In this document: piece by piece, positions 1 through 4,676 of the stretch
Numbering within the stretch: position 1 is the first letter of the stretch
How the letters are laid out: each line of letters starts with the position of its first letter
From: Burkholderiales bacterium
GTDB taxonomy: Bacteria > Pseudomonadota > Gammaproteobacteria > Burkholderiales > SG8-39
Length of the DNA stretch: 6,079 nt
Direction of reading: 5' to 3'
NCBI GenBank assembly: GCA_020846575.1
Contig: JADLDQ010000321.1
Location: 1-6,079 of the forward strand
The notes under the pieces: model-generated
Databases searched by the model: none
What the model was told of the DNA's origin: nothing
What the model saw: the letters and a program-made list of their open reading frames with translations, nothing else
Made by a program: the position numbers and the translations under genes

Positions 1-226
1 CGTGCCTGGCGCGCATCGCCTGCGCGGCGCGGGTCAAGGCGCCCGGATCGCGGGCGAGGCGCATCCGCTCCGAGCGCTCCTGCAGGTCGATGAGCAGCGC
101 TCCCGGGCCACGGATGCGCTGGAACAGCGTCGTCTTGCCGGTCTGGCGCGCGCCGAGCACCAGGCGCGCCTTGCCGCGCGAGGAGGGCGATCGCAGGGGT
201 CCTTCGAGGGTGCGGGAATATTGCAT
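1..226 (-). CDS. DUF4143-type AAA ATPase, N-terminus (partial, runs off left edge)
   Basis: A minus-strand reading frame starts at ATG 226-224 and stays open for 75 codons to the window edge. It begins MQYSRTLEGPL and carries a Walker A P-loop, GARQTGKTT, at about residues 25-33. A hydrophobic strand LLIDL and then ERSERMRLARDPGAL follow at about residues 44-64. This order (short leader, P-loop, then a D-L-x-x-x-E-R-x-R-L-x-x-D-P segment) is typical of the AAA_14/DUF4143 ATP-binding proteins, usually about 370-450 residues. They occur in many mobile and accessory regions and their cellular role is poorly defined. The family is also described as the archaeal-type SWACOS-like ATPases. The C-terminal DUF4143 domain would lie outside the window, so it is inferred and not seen. 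A candidate promoter and palindrome lie just upstream (232-256). Confidence 0.85.
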   Translation of the reverse strand, partial: MQYSRTLEGPLRSPSSRGKARLVLGARQTGKTTLFQRIRGPGALLIDLQERSERMRLARDPGALTRAAQAMRARH

Positions 227-231
227 CGTCC

Positions 232-256
232 CGCAAATAGTACGCCACTTTTTGCG
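232..256 (-). promoter_or_regulatory. Candidate operator/promoter of the ATPase gene
   Basis: A perfect 6-bp inverted repeat, CGCAAA (232-237) and TTTGCG (251-256) with a 13-bp spacer, lies directly upstream of the ATPase start. It encloses a -10-like hexamer TACTAT (minus strand, 242-237). No good -35 is visible at 16-18 bp. The start codon is only about 10 bases from the hexamer, so the transcript would have almost no leader. Operator function is inferred from position only. Confidence 0.35.
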
Positions 257-418
257 TAACGATGCAGAATTCACGTCGCGAGCCCGGGCAGCGAAGGAGA
301 CGCCGCGGCCGCTCGGAATCGCCGACGCCGGACCCGCCGGTCCCCCTTCGCAGCCGCACAGGGCACGCGGCACCGCGCGGCAAGGTGCGCCGGGCATGCG
401 CGCAGCGCAGGTCGGTTC

Positions 419-456
419 AATTCGAGTCCGGCGGCCCGGGGCGGAGAGTTCGTTCG
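419..456. repeat. Dispersed repeat, copy 1
   Basis: Positions 429-452 are identical over 24 bases to 3915-3938. The core reads GGCGGCCCGGGGCGGAGAGT. Weaker similarity extends on both sides: both copies begin AATTCGA a few bases upstream and continue TTCGnTCG downstream. Both copies sit in non-coding DNA about 3.5 kb apart in the same orientation. This indicates a dispersed intergenic repeat family and not a shared coding domain. No transposase is attached to it. Confidence 0.7.
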
Positions 457-526
457 GGGGATGGCGGCAAGTTTGCCGCCGAGGCTACACTGGAGCGGCC
501 TTCAAACGATTTGAGATCATGCTGCC

Positions 527-1228
527 ATGAAAGTCGCCCTGGCCGGCATCGCTGGCGTCCCGCTCGGCAAGCACAAGGTCAGAGATCCGCGCCTGGATCA
601 GGCCGACAAGCTCGTCAAGGCGGGCAGCAAGACCTACGCGCTGGTCGATGTCGTCGGCGAAGACGAGGCCTCGACCGCGGACGCGATCGTGGCCTCGCCA
701 GAGGGCCGATTCGACCTGATCGTGAAGGACCTGGAATTCGCGCAAACGCGGCTCGAGCGCAATCCGGGCGCCGCGGGAAAAGCGGTGCTCGAGAAAATCA
801 AGGCACACCTGGAGGGCGAAGGCGTCGTCGCCGAAGCCGGATTGACGCCGGAAGAGCTGCACCTGGTCGAATCGCACGCGGCCGTCACGGCGAAACCGAT
901 CCTGGTGGCCGAGGCGGCGGACGCTGCCGCGTTCGACAGTTTCCTGGTCCGCGTGGTGAGCGCGGCCGGCTACATCAGTTTTCTCACGGTCGGCGGCCCG
1001 GAGAACCGCGCCTGGCTGATTCGCAAGGGCGCGACGGCGCAGGAAGCGGGCGGCGCGATTCACACCGACATCCAGAAAGGATTCATCCGGGCAGAGATCA
1101 TCGGCTACGACGACTTCGTCGCCGCCGGCGGCGAAACACAGGCGAAGCATGCGAACAGGATGAGCGTCGAGACGAAGAGCTACGTGATGCAGGACTACGA
1201 CCTCGCGAACTTCCGCTTCAGGAAGTAG
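527..1228 (+). CDS. YchF/OLA1-like protein with DUF933 (TGS) C-terminus but no P-loop
   Basis: This encodes 233 residues, against about 360 for bacterial YchF. The C-terminal part (about 147-233) closely matches the YchF DUF933/TGS domain: AGYISFLTVGG, then RAWLIRKGATAQEAGGAIHT, DIQKGFIRAEIIGYDDF and a final FRFRK. Upstream, DPRLDQ (20-25) matches the YchF segment after the P-loop, and VDVVG (40-44) keeps a DxxG-like G3. A helical stretch (about 65-100) and TAKP (121-124) also follow YchF order. The usual G1 GxxxxGKS is absent: the N-terminus reads GIAGVPLGKHKVRDPR. No G4 NxxE/NKxD is recognisable. YchF normally binds ATP or GTP and associates with ribosomes, so this protein probably does not hydrolyse nucleotide. 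The start is fixed by an in-frame stop at 512-514, and the ribosome-binding site is weak. The frame is uninterrupted with sensible codon use, so it looks like a maintained paralogue and not debris. Confidence 0.85.
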   Translation: MKVALAGIAGVPLGKHKVRDPRLDQADKLVKAGSKTYALVDVVGEDEASTADAIVASPEGRFDLIVKDLEFAQTRLERNPGAAGKAVLEKIKAHLEGEGVVAEAGLTPEELHLVESHAAVTAKPILVAEAADAAAFDSFLVRVVSAAGYISFLTVGGPENRAWLIRKGATAQEAGGAIHTDIQKGFIRAEIIGYDDFVAAGGETQAKHANRMSVETKSYVMQDYDLANFRFRK

Positions 1229-1350
1229 CGCGCGGCGGCGCGATTCTCGACATCGCCCCCGTGTGAGCCGCGCGGATTGCCTTGAACGCCGAGGTGGGCG
1301 GGACCGGGAGCCAGCGGACAGCGAATGCCACCGACCGGCATGCGTTGCCG

Positions 1351-1368
1351 AAGCACCGCCGAGTGCTT
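1351..1368. other. Hairpin downstream of the YchF-like gene
   Basis: A perfect 6-bp stem AAGCAC/GTGCTT with a six-base loop lies about 120 bases after the YchF-like stop codon. No T-tract follows on either strand, so it is not a standard Rho-independent terminator. It may be an mRNA 3' end structure or chance. Confidence 0.25.
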
Positions 1369-1472
1369 GTGAAACCGGCAGTCACTCCAAGACTAGCCTG
1401 ACTTTCGCGACCGGGGTGTTGGATCGACCCTGAGTGGTTGGTATTGCAGCAAGCGGCTATCGAAGGTCTGTA

Positions 1473-1778
1473 CTACATTTGCGCGGCTATTTTCCCCGAG
1501 GTGGTGATGCGCGGCGGCGCCTGCGGCGGTAAGGTCCGTCGGAGCTTGGCCAGCAGCAGCTGCTGATCGGGTTCGGGCTCGGTGTGGCGCGTGAAGATGA
1601 GTTCTCGGCCATCGGTGGTGGGAAAGTGCACGTCGAGCATTTGCATCGCGGCAGACTTCTGCAGTGCCTGGCTTACGGTGAGTCCCGGGGCGTGCAGCTT
1701 GAGTTGATGTTTGAGGCTGACGAACACGCAATAGGCGAGAAAGCTCACGAAGATGTGCGCCTCGATACGATCGTCGCG
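1473..1778 (-). pseudogene. IS4/IS1634-type transposase, C-terminal remnant
   Basis: On the minus strand a frame opens immediately after a TAA (1781-1779). It reads RDDRIEAHIFVSFLAYCVFVS, then LKHQLK and a proline-rich tail ending KIAAQM at a TAG, about 101 codons. The RIEAHIFVSFLAYC block is the hallmark segment just after the catalytic Glu region of DDE transposases of the IS4/IS1634 group. All catalytic residues and the N-terminal three-quarters of the protein are missing. Homology starts abruptly at about 1778, where unrelated sequence begins, so the element was cut by deletion or recombination. Downstream sequence to about 1400, including CTTTCGCGACC on the plus strand at 1401-1411, may be the element's own end. 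No partner terminal repeat is visible. The copy cannot transpose by itself. Confidence 0.75.
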
Positions 1779-2094
1779 TTAGCGACCACTCGATCCCGCC
1801 CTTGCCGGCATCGCCTTTCCTGCCGATCTCCACGGCCACGGTGTCACCGTCGCCTAGATCGTCCAGGATCGCAAGCAGCGCCCGGCGTGCTGCTGAATCC
1901 ACGCCAGCGTACTGGTCCCCGTGGTACGCAGCGGCGCGAAGCCGGTACGTAAAGCGATCCCCGGACCAGAATGTGGCCTCGAAGCCCGCGAGAACCGGCG
2001 CATTTCCCCCGCCGCCTATGTCAGGAGGTCTGAAGTTGCGCAACTCCGACTCGTGCGAGTCGCGCAAGCCTGGCGCCGCCCGTCTTGACATCAT
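1779..2094 (-). pseudogene. Unrecognised reading frame truncated at the transposase junction
   Basis: A minus-strand frame opens at ATG 2094-2092 and runs about 105 codons to the transposase junction near 1779. It then continues out of frame through the transposase remnant to 1393, and that latter part is not meaningful protein. The section FEATFWSGDRFTYRLRAAAY, then GVDSAARRALLAILDDLGDG and DTVAVEIGRKGD has GC-rich third positions and a plausible strand-helix-strand pattern. It therefore looks like genuine coding sequence. I do not recognise the family. It may be a small hypothetical gene whose end was lost when the transposase fragment arrived, or an intact small gene with a different stop. 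Its start lies inside the divergent vapBC promoter (2085-2113), so the two transcription units would interfere or share control. The first 25 residues are less convincing than the rest. Confidence 0.35.
2036..2067. other. Nested inverted repeats upstream of vapBC
   Basis: An inner perfect 6-bp inverted repeat GACTCG-TG-CGAGTC (2048-2061) is enclosed by TTGCGC (2036-2041) and GCGCAA (2062-2067). A six-base bulge lies on the left side only. It sits about 20 bases upstream of the vapBC -35 element. It could be a hairpin in the divergent transcript, a secondary operator site or the relic of a terminator. Confidence 0.35.
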
Positions 2095-2115
2095 GATGCT
2101 CTCAAACTAGCATCA
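2085..2115 (+). promoter_or_regulatory. vapBC-1 promoter with overlapping palindromic operator
   Basis: A consensus -35 TTGACA (2085-2090) and a -10 TAGCAT (2108-2113) are separated by exactly 17 bp. A perfect 7-bp inverted repeat, TGATGCT (2094-2100) and AGCATCA (2109-2115) with an 8-bp gap, covers the spacer and the -10. This is the expected arrangement for an autorepressed toxin-antitoxin operon bound by the ribbon-helix-helix antitoxin. The predicted transcription start, about 7 bases after the -10, falls at or next to the antitoxin ATG (2120). The mRNA would then be leaderless or nearly so. Confidence 0.7.
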
Positions 2116-2119
2116 AGGC

Positions 2120-2368
2120 ATGCGCACGACTCTGACCCTGGACGACGACGTGGCCGCCAAGCTCAAGGCCGAATCACGGCGTGCCGGTCTGCCGTTTCGC
2201 GAGGTGGTCAACGAGACGCTGCGGCGCGGTCTCGCGGTGCGGCGCATCGCCGGCACGCGCCAGGCCTTCACTGTAGCGGCCCGCGATCTCGGGCGCCTGA
2301 AGCCGGGGCTCTCCCTGGACAACGTCGCGGAGCTGATCGAGCAGGTCGAAGGCGCGCTTCACCGATGA
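2120..2368 (+). CDS. vapB: VapB-type ribbon-helix-helix antitoxin
   Basis: This is an 82-residue antitoxin. The N-terminus MRTTLTLDDDVAAKLKAESR has the beta-strand followed by a helix of Arc/CopG-type ribbon-helix-helix DNA-binding proteins. PFREVVNETLRRGL (25-38) forms the second helix. The tail LGRLKPGLSLDNVAELIEQV (57-76) resembles the toxin-wrapping C-termini of VapB antitoxins. It should neutralise the PIN toxin encoded next, whose ATG overlaps its stop by 4 bases (ATGA, 2365-2368). As a dimer or in complex it would repress its own promoter through the 2094-2115 palindrome. The start at 2120 is preceded by AAGG immediately before the ATG, too close for a normal Shine-Dalgarno, which agrees with the near-leaderless promoter geometry. 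The gene symbol is used in the family sense only. Confidence 0.88.
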   Translation: MRTTLTLDDDVAAKLKAESRRAGLPFREVVNETLRRGLAVRRIAGTRQAFTVAARDLGRLKPGLSLDNVAELIEQVEGALHR

Positions 2369-2799
2369 TCCTGGTGGACGCCAACCTCCTGCTGTACGCC
2401 TATCATCCGAGGGCGCAGCAGCACGAGGCGGGCAAGGCGTGGCTCGAATCCACGCTGGGCGGTCCGGAACTCGTGCGCTTCGCCTGGCTGACGTTATGGG
2501 CGTTCCTGAGAATCGCCACGAATCCCCGCGTGTTCGAGCGCCCGCTCTCCGCGTCCGAGGCCGGCGCGGTGGTTTCCGCCTGGCTCGCCCAGCCCAACGC
2601 GGGCGTCCTCGAACCGGGCGAACGCCACTGGGAGATTCTGCGCAGGCTCATGCAGGAGGGCCAGACCGCCGGGCCGCTCGTCATGGATGCCGTTGTCGCC
2701 GCCATCGCGCTCGAGCATGGCGCCACGCTGTGCACGACGGACCGCGACTTCGCGCGGTTTCCCGGACTCAAATGGATGGACCCGCTCGCGAAGGCCTGA
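2365..2799 (+). CDS. vapC: VapC-type PIN-domain ribonuclease toxin
   Basis: This is a 144-residue PIN-domain protein of the subgroup carrying the ATNPRVF motif (residues 51-57). Visible landmarks are MILVDANLLLYAYHP with acidic D5, WLTLWAFLRIATNPRVFERP (41-60), VMDAVVAAIALEHGA with D108, and TTDRDFARFPGL with D126 and D128. VapC toxins are Mg2+-dependent endoribonucleases that inhibit translation, often by cutting initiator tRNA or 23S rRNA. The substrate of this one is unknown. The glutamate usually found near residue 40-45 of PIN domains is absent from the WLTLWAF segment. I believe this is a feature of the subgroup and not evidence of inactivation. Translation is likely coupled to the antitoxin through the ATGA overlap. 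Length and conserved ends suggest an intact gene. Confidence 0.9.
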   Translation: MILVDANLLLYAYHPRAQQHEAGKAWLESTLGGPELVRFAWLTLWAFLRIATNPRVFERPLSASEAGAVVSAWLAQPNAGVLEPGERHWEILRRLMQEGQTAGPLVMDAVVAAIALEHGATLCTTDRDFARFPGLKWMDPLAKA

Positions 2800-2893
2800 A
2801 GCCGGCGGGCGGGTAGCGCTTGCACCGGCCGTGTTGACAAGCGCGATCAACGACGCGCTAGAGCCCTGCAGCACGCGCGTCCCGGCACAGCCG

Positions 2894-3164
2894 TGCACAC
2901 CGGAGCAGATATTGAAAGCTCTTGGGTACATCGGCTCGTCAGCGAGCGCTGCCAAGCGCGTATCGATGCCGTTCGGCGCTGGGCCGCGCGTGTGCCCGGG
3001 GCGCTGCCTTGCGTTGCTCGAAATGAAGATGGCCACCGCGATGCTGCTCTCGCGCTTCGACATCGTTTCGCTCCACGCGCCCTGCGGCGGCGAAGTCGAG
3101 GAGCGCATGTCGTTCACGATGGTGCCGGGGGGGGTTGCGTATGCGGCTGCGCGAGCGCGCGTGA
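2894..3164 (+). pseudogene. Cytochrome P450 C-terminal remnant (heme-binding region), frameshifted
   Basis: A plus-strand frame reads CTPEQILKALG, then ASAAKRVSMPFGAGPRVCPG and RCLALLEMKMATAMLLSRFD, ending RMSFTMVPGG. FGAGPRVCPG is the P450 heme-ligand loop FxxGxRxCxG with its cysteine, and the following helix also matches. Only about the last 90 residues of a roughly 450-residue enzyme are present, and no start or upstream P450 motifs (ExxR, I-helix) can be seen. The G run at 3127-3134 (eight Gs) breaks the frame. Removing one G lets it continue as LRMRLRERA to a TGA at 3162-3164, a normal P450-style ending. In the unshifted frame translation runs on into unrelated sequence. PEQIL may be the decayed PERWL motif. 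This is a non-functional relic. Confidence 0.8.
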
Positions 3165-3286
3165 AGGCGCGGTGGCTCAGTCTGCGGCCTCGATCGCTGC
3201 CGCGCATTTCCCCTCACGCGCGACTGGAAGCGTTTGGCGATCGGATGCCCATCCTTCGACGAGGGCGGCCGCGCGACCGGGCGTGT

Positions 3287-3652
3287 TCACGACGCCGTCG
3301 CGCTGTCGTGCCCGGCATCGTCGCGCCGCAGCATGCGCACTTCGACGCCGCGCCAGCGCGCGAGCAACTCGCTCTGGCGTGCGTTTGCCGTGGCCACGTT
3401 GGCCAGTTTGACGTGGCCGTAGCCGCGGATGCGTTCGGGAACACCGGCGATCGCCACCGCCAGCGGCCGGCGGTCGGCGCTCAGGTCGCGCAGCAGCTCG
3501 GCGATTATCGCTTCGTAGTCGCGCGCCAGCTGGCGTTCGAGCTTGCGCTCCTCGGTGTGGTCGAACGGGTCGAGCCAGGTGCCGCGCAGCCGCCGCGCGC
3601 GTTGCTTGCGCAGGCCGAGGATGCCGCCCGCGCGGGCGTCGAGGTGGATGTG
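3287..3652 (-). pseudogene. Indolepyruvate:ferredoxin oxidoreductase, C-terminal remnant
   Basis: On the minus strand about 121 codons end at TGA 3289-3287. They read GGILGLRKQRARRLRGTWLD, then PFDHTEERKLERQLARDYEA, LLRDLSADRRPLAVAIAGVP and ERIRGYGHVKLANV. This is the C-terminal end of the large fused indolepyruvate (2-oxoacid):ferredoxin oxidoreductases of aerobic proteobacteria. The signatures are LRGTxLDPF, TxERxxExxLxxDYE and the P-E-x-I-R-G-x-G-H-V-K motif. The full enzyme is about 1150 residues and converts arylpyruvates to aryl-acetyl-CoA. More than 85 percent is missing, and no start codon or thiamine or iron-sulfur motifs are present. The sequence upstream (beyond about 3660) is repeat-rich intergenic DNA. 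The fragment faces the P450 remnant, with 122 bases between the two stops. A GTG overlapping its stop (GTGA, 3290-3287) opens a 37-codon frame to 3177, possibly the start of a lost downstream gene. Confidence 0.78.
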
Positions 3653-3777
3653 CGGCGTTACGCCGCTGTGTAATGCCGAATCGACTGCACCGAACGGCCC
3701 GGGTAGGGAACCGGGATCGTCTCGTGCGCACAGACCGGCCGATCGTTCCGGTCAGACCGGCACAACCTCGCGCCAAT

Positions 3778-3829
3778 GGTGCCCAGATTCATCCCACCCG
3801 GCGCGCCAGGGGGGATGAAACTGGGCGCC
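3778..3829. repeat. REP-like large palindrome
   Basis: The arms GGTGCCCAGATTCATCCC (3778-3795) and GGGATGAAACTGGGCGCC (3812-3829) pair at 16 of 18 positions plus one G-T wobble, around a 16-base GC-rich loop. The left arm's exact reverse complement recurs at 4818-4835. The size, intergenic position and recurrence resemble REP/BIME-type elements. It could fold in RNA from either strand and might act as a bidirectional transcription or mRNA-stability element. Frames crossing it yield similar peptides on both strands (FIPPGAPGGM), which is a by-product of the palindrome and not a real protein. Confidence 0.7.
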
Positions 3830-3914
3830 TGTGGCACGAAGTCGTCCTGCCGAATAGCGGTGGCGAGGGCAGTCGGAAGGGGACGTCCGCCCCCGATTAT
3901 AGAAATTCGATCTG

Positions 3915-3938
3915 CGGCGGCCCGGGGCGGAGAGTTCG
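3915..3938. repeat. Dispersed repeat, copy 2
   Basis: Identical over 24 bases to 429-452, in the same orientation and again in non-coding DNA. It is directly followed by the left copy of the direct repeat that brackets the second vapBC operon (3939-3955). The old intergenic repeat may therefore have continued across the present cassette position. Confidence 0.7.
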
Positions 3939-3955
3939 ATCGAGCCGGACCTGAG
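3939..3955. repeat. Direct repeat flanking vapBC-2, left copy
   Basis: ATCGAGCCGGACCTGAG here matches ATCGGCCGGACCTGAG at 4677-4692, differing by a single A. The repeat lies 5 bases outside the vapBC-2 terminator. It may mark the edge of an inserted or excisable unit. Confidence 0.5.
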
Positions 3956-3960
3956 GGTAA

Positions 3961-4001
3961 TAGAAAAGCAGGGACCGCAGTGGCTGGCATTCCAGTCCCT
4001 G
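3961..4001 (-). terminator. Rho-independent-like terminator of vapBC-2
   Basis: Read on the minus strand, a stem CAGGGAC (4001-3995) pairs with GTCCCTG (3975-3969). The stem encloses 19 bases that contain a small inner stem (CTGG/CCAG). It is followed by CTTTTCTA (3968-3961), a T-rich tract. The outer bases TAGAAA/TTTCTA, which include the toxin stop codon, can extend the pairing. Its position directly after the toxin stop supports a terminator for the minus-strand operon. Confidence 0.65.
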
Positions 4002-4009
4002 TTGCCTTT

Positions 4010-4417
4010 CTACAGCGAAGCCTGCCTCAATACGCGCAACCCGAGATGCTTCTCCATCGGGTCGAAATCACGGTCGTTGTGCAAAAGCACCATGTTCTCG
4101 TCGAGGCAGAATGTGGCGATGAGCACGTCGACTGCCCTTCGCGGCGTCACCCCGGCCTGCCTCAGGGAGCGGTAGTTGCGCGCGGCCCGCACGGCGCGCT
4201 CGTAGCCGCCGCATTCGAAATGCGCAAATGCGTCCAGCGCCTTTCTCAGTTTCTCGAGCGACGTGTCGGTCCGGCAGCCCTGAAGTACCTCCATCACGAC
4301 CAGATCGAGCACGCCCAGATCCGCCTCGGCGGCCAGCAACTCCCGCAGCCGCGTGACCTGCGGCAACTCGCGTCCGGCAAAGTAATCGATCCAGACGCTC
4401 GAGTCGACGATGATCAC
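4010..4417 (-). CDS. vapC: VapC-type PIN-domain ribonuclease toxin (second system)
   Basis: This is a 135-residue PIN protein starting at GTG 4417-4415, which overlaps the antitoxin stop as GTGA. A longer in-frame ATG at 4477 adds only an alanine/proline-rich stretch inside the antitoxin gene and is rejected. All four expected acidic positions are visible: D5 in VIIVDSSVWIDYF, E43 in VVMEVLQG, D97 in RRAVDVLIATFCL, and D116/D118 in HNDRDFDP. VIIVDSSVWIDYF, EVLQG and HNDRDF are typical of VapC toxins, which act as Mg2+-dependent endoribonucleases on structured RNAs. The target of this one cannot be told from sequence. It differs strongly from the PIN toxin at 2365-2799, so the two systems are not recent duplicates. 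A terminator follows directly at its stop codon. Confidence 0.92.
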   Translation of the reverse strand: MIIVDSSVWIDYFAGRELPQVTRLRELLAAEADLGVLDLVVMEVLQGCRTDTSLEKLRKALDAFAHFECGGYERAVRAARNYRSLRQAGVTPRRAVDVLIATFCLDENMVLLHNDRDFDPMEKHLGLRVLRQASL

Positions 4418-4632
4418 GTCGCCGCCGCACGCCGCCGCGGCCGGTCCCGGCGCAGGAGTTCGAGGTCCCCTTCCCATTCGACCCGGCCGAACAGCTCGAT
4501 CATGCGCTGATAGCGGTTGGCGGCGACCAAGCGACGCAGTCCTGCTTCCACCGCCTCGCGCTTGGTCTTGAACCGGCCGGCACGCATCGCCTCAGCCATC
4601 AGCTTGTCGTCGATCACGATGTTGGTGCGCAT
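4414..4632 (-). CDS. vapB: VapB antitoxin (second system)
   Basis: This 72-residue protein begins MRTNIVIDDKLMAEAMRAGR and continues FKTKREAVEAGLRRLV (21-36). A C-terminal VEWEGDLELLRRDR (51-64) follows. This is the classic PF09957-type VapB layout: TNIVIDDKLM strand, TKREAVE helix and a WEGDL toxin-binding tail. An upstream in-frame ATG at 4671 lies within the operator and before the -10, so the start at 4632 is preferred. It also has a good GGGAAGG ribosome-binding site about six bases before the ATG. It should bind and inhibit the downstream PIN toxin and repress the operon through the palindrome at 4643-4675. Its stop overlaps the toxin start by 4 bases. Confidence 0.92.
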   Translation of the reverse strand: MRTNIVIDDKLMAEAMRAGRFKTKREAVEAGLRRLVAANRYQRMIELFGRVEWEGDLELLRRDRPRRRAAAT

Positions 4633-4642
4633 TACGCCTTCC

Positions 4643-4675
4643 CAGTGTGTACGATGTTCACCATTATACACACTG
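4643..4675 (-). promoter_or_regulatory. vapBC-2 promoter -10 and palindromic operator
   Basis: A perfect 9-bp inverted repeat CAGTGTGTA (4643-4651) and TACACACTG (4667-4675), with arm centres 24 bp apart, spans the promoter. It encloses and partly overlaps a consensus -10 TATAAT on the minus strand (4668-4663). The best -35 at 17 bp is TCAGGT, which is poor and lies inside the flanking direct repeat. Expression may therefore rely on the strong -10. The palindrome is the expected antitoxin binding site. Confidence 0.7.
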
Positions 4676-4676
4676 C

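Larger units (their letters stand above)
227..526. other. Non-coding interval between ATPase and YchF-like gene
   Basis: No convincing gene is seen in this 300-base gap. Reading frames that cross it have arginine-rich composition typical of GC-rich non-coding DNA, and they overlap real genes on either side. It contains the ATPase promoter region at its left end, one copy of a dispersed repeat (419-456) and a short hairpin (463-480). The hairpin has a 7-bp stem GGCGGCA/TGCCGCC and an AGTT loop. A -10-like TACACT at 486-491 could serve the YchF-like gene, but no matching -35 is evident. Confidence 0.6.

Noticed and set aside
414..440. tRNA-like T-arm near GGTTCAATTCGAGTCC
   Set aside because: The stems do not pair and no acceptor or anticodon arm is present. 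The string belongs to the dispersed repeat.
262..1266. 334-residue open frame on the plus strand, and a 221-residue one at 485-1150 on the minus strand
   Set aside because: Both overlap the YchF-like gene, have arginine/glycine-rich or scrambled composition and no recognisable motifs. They are by-products of high GC.
2834..2862. TTGACA at 2834-2839 as a promoter
   Set aside because: No acceptable -10 lies at 16-18 bp, and only the P450 relic lies downstream.
2494..3207. 237-residue minus-strand open frame
   Set aside because: It crosses the antisense of vapC-1 and the P450 relic and matches neither family. Codon bias follows the opposite strand.
4418..4477. Longer N-terminus for the second VapC starting at ATG 4477
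   Set aside because: The added 20 residues (MGRGPRTPAPGP and on) are unlike any PIN N-terminus and lie within the antitoxin gene. GTG 4417 gives the standard VIIVDSS start and a 4-bp overlap.
3776..4510. 244-residue plus-strand open frame antisense to vapBC-2
   Set aside because: It reads through the palindrome and then antisense of a clear VapC/VapB pair. The real genes are on the minus strand.
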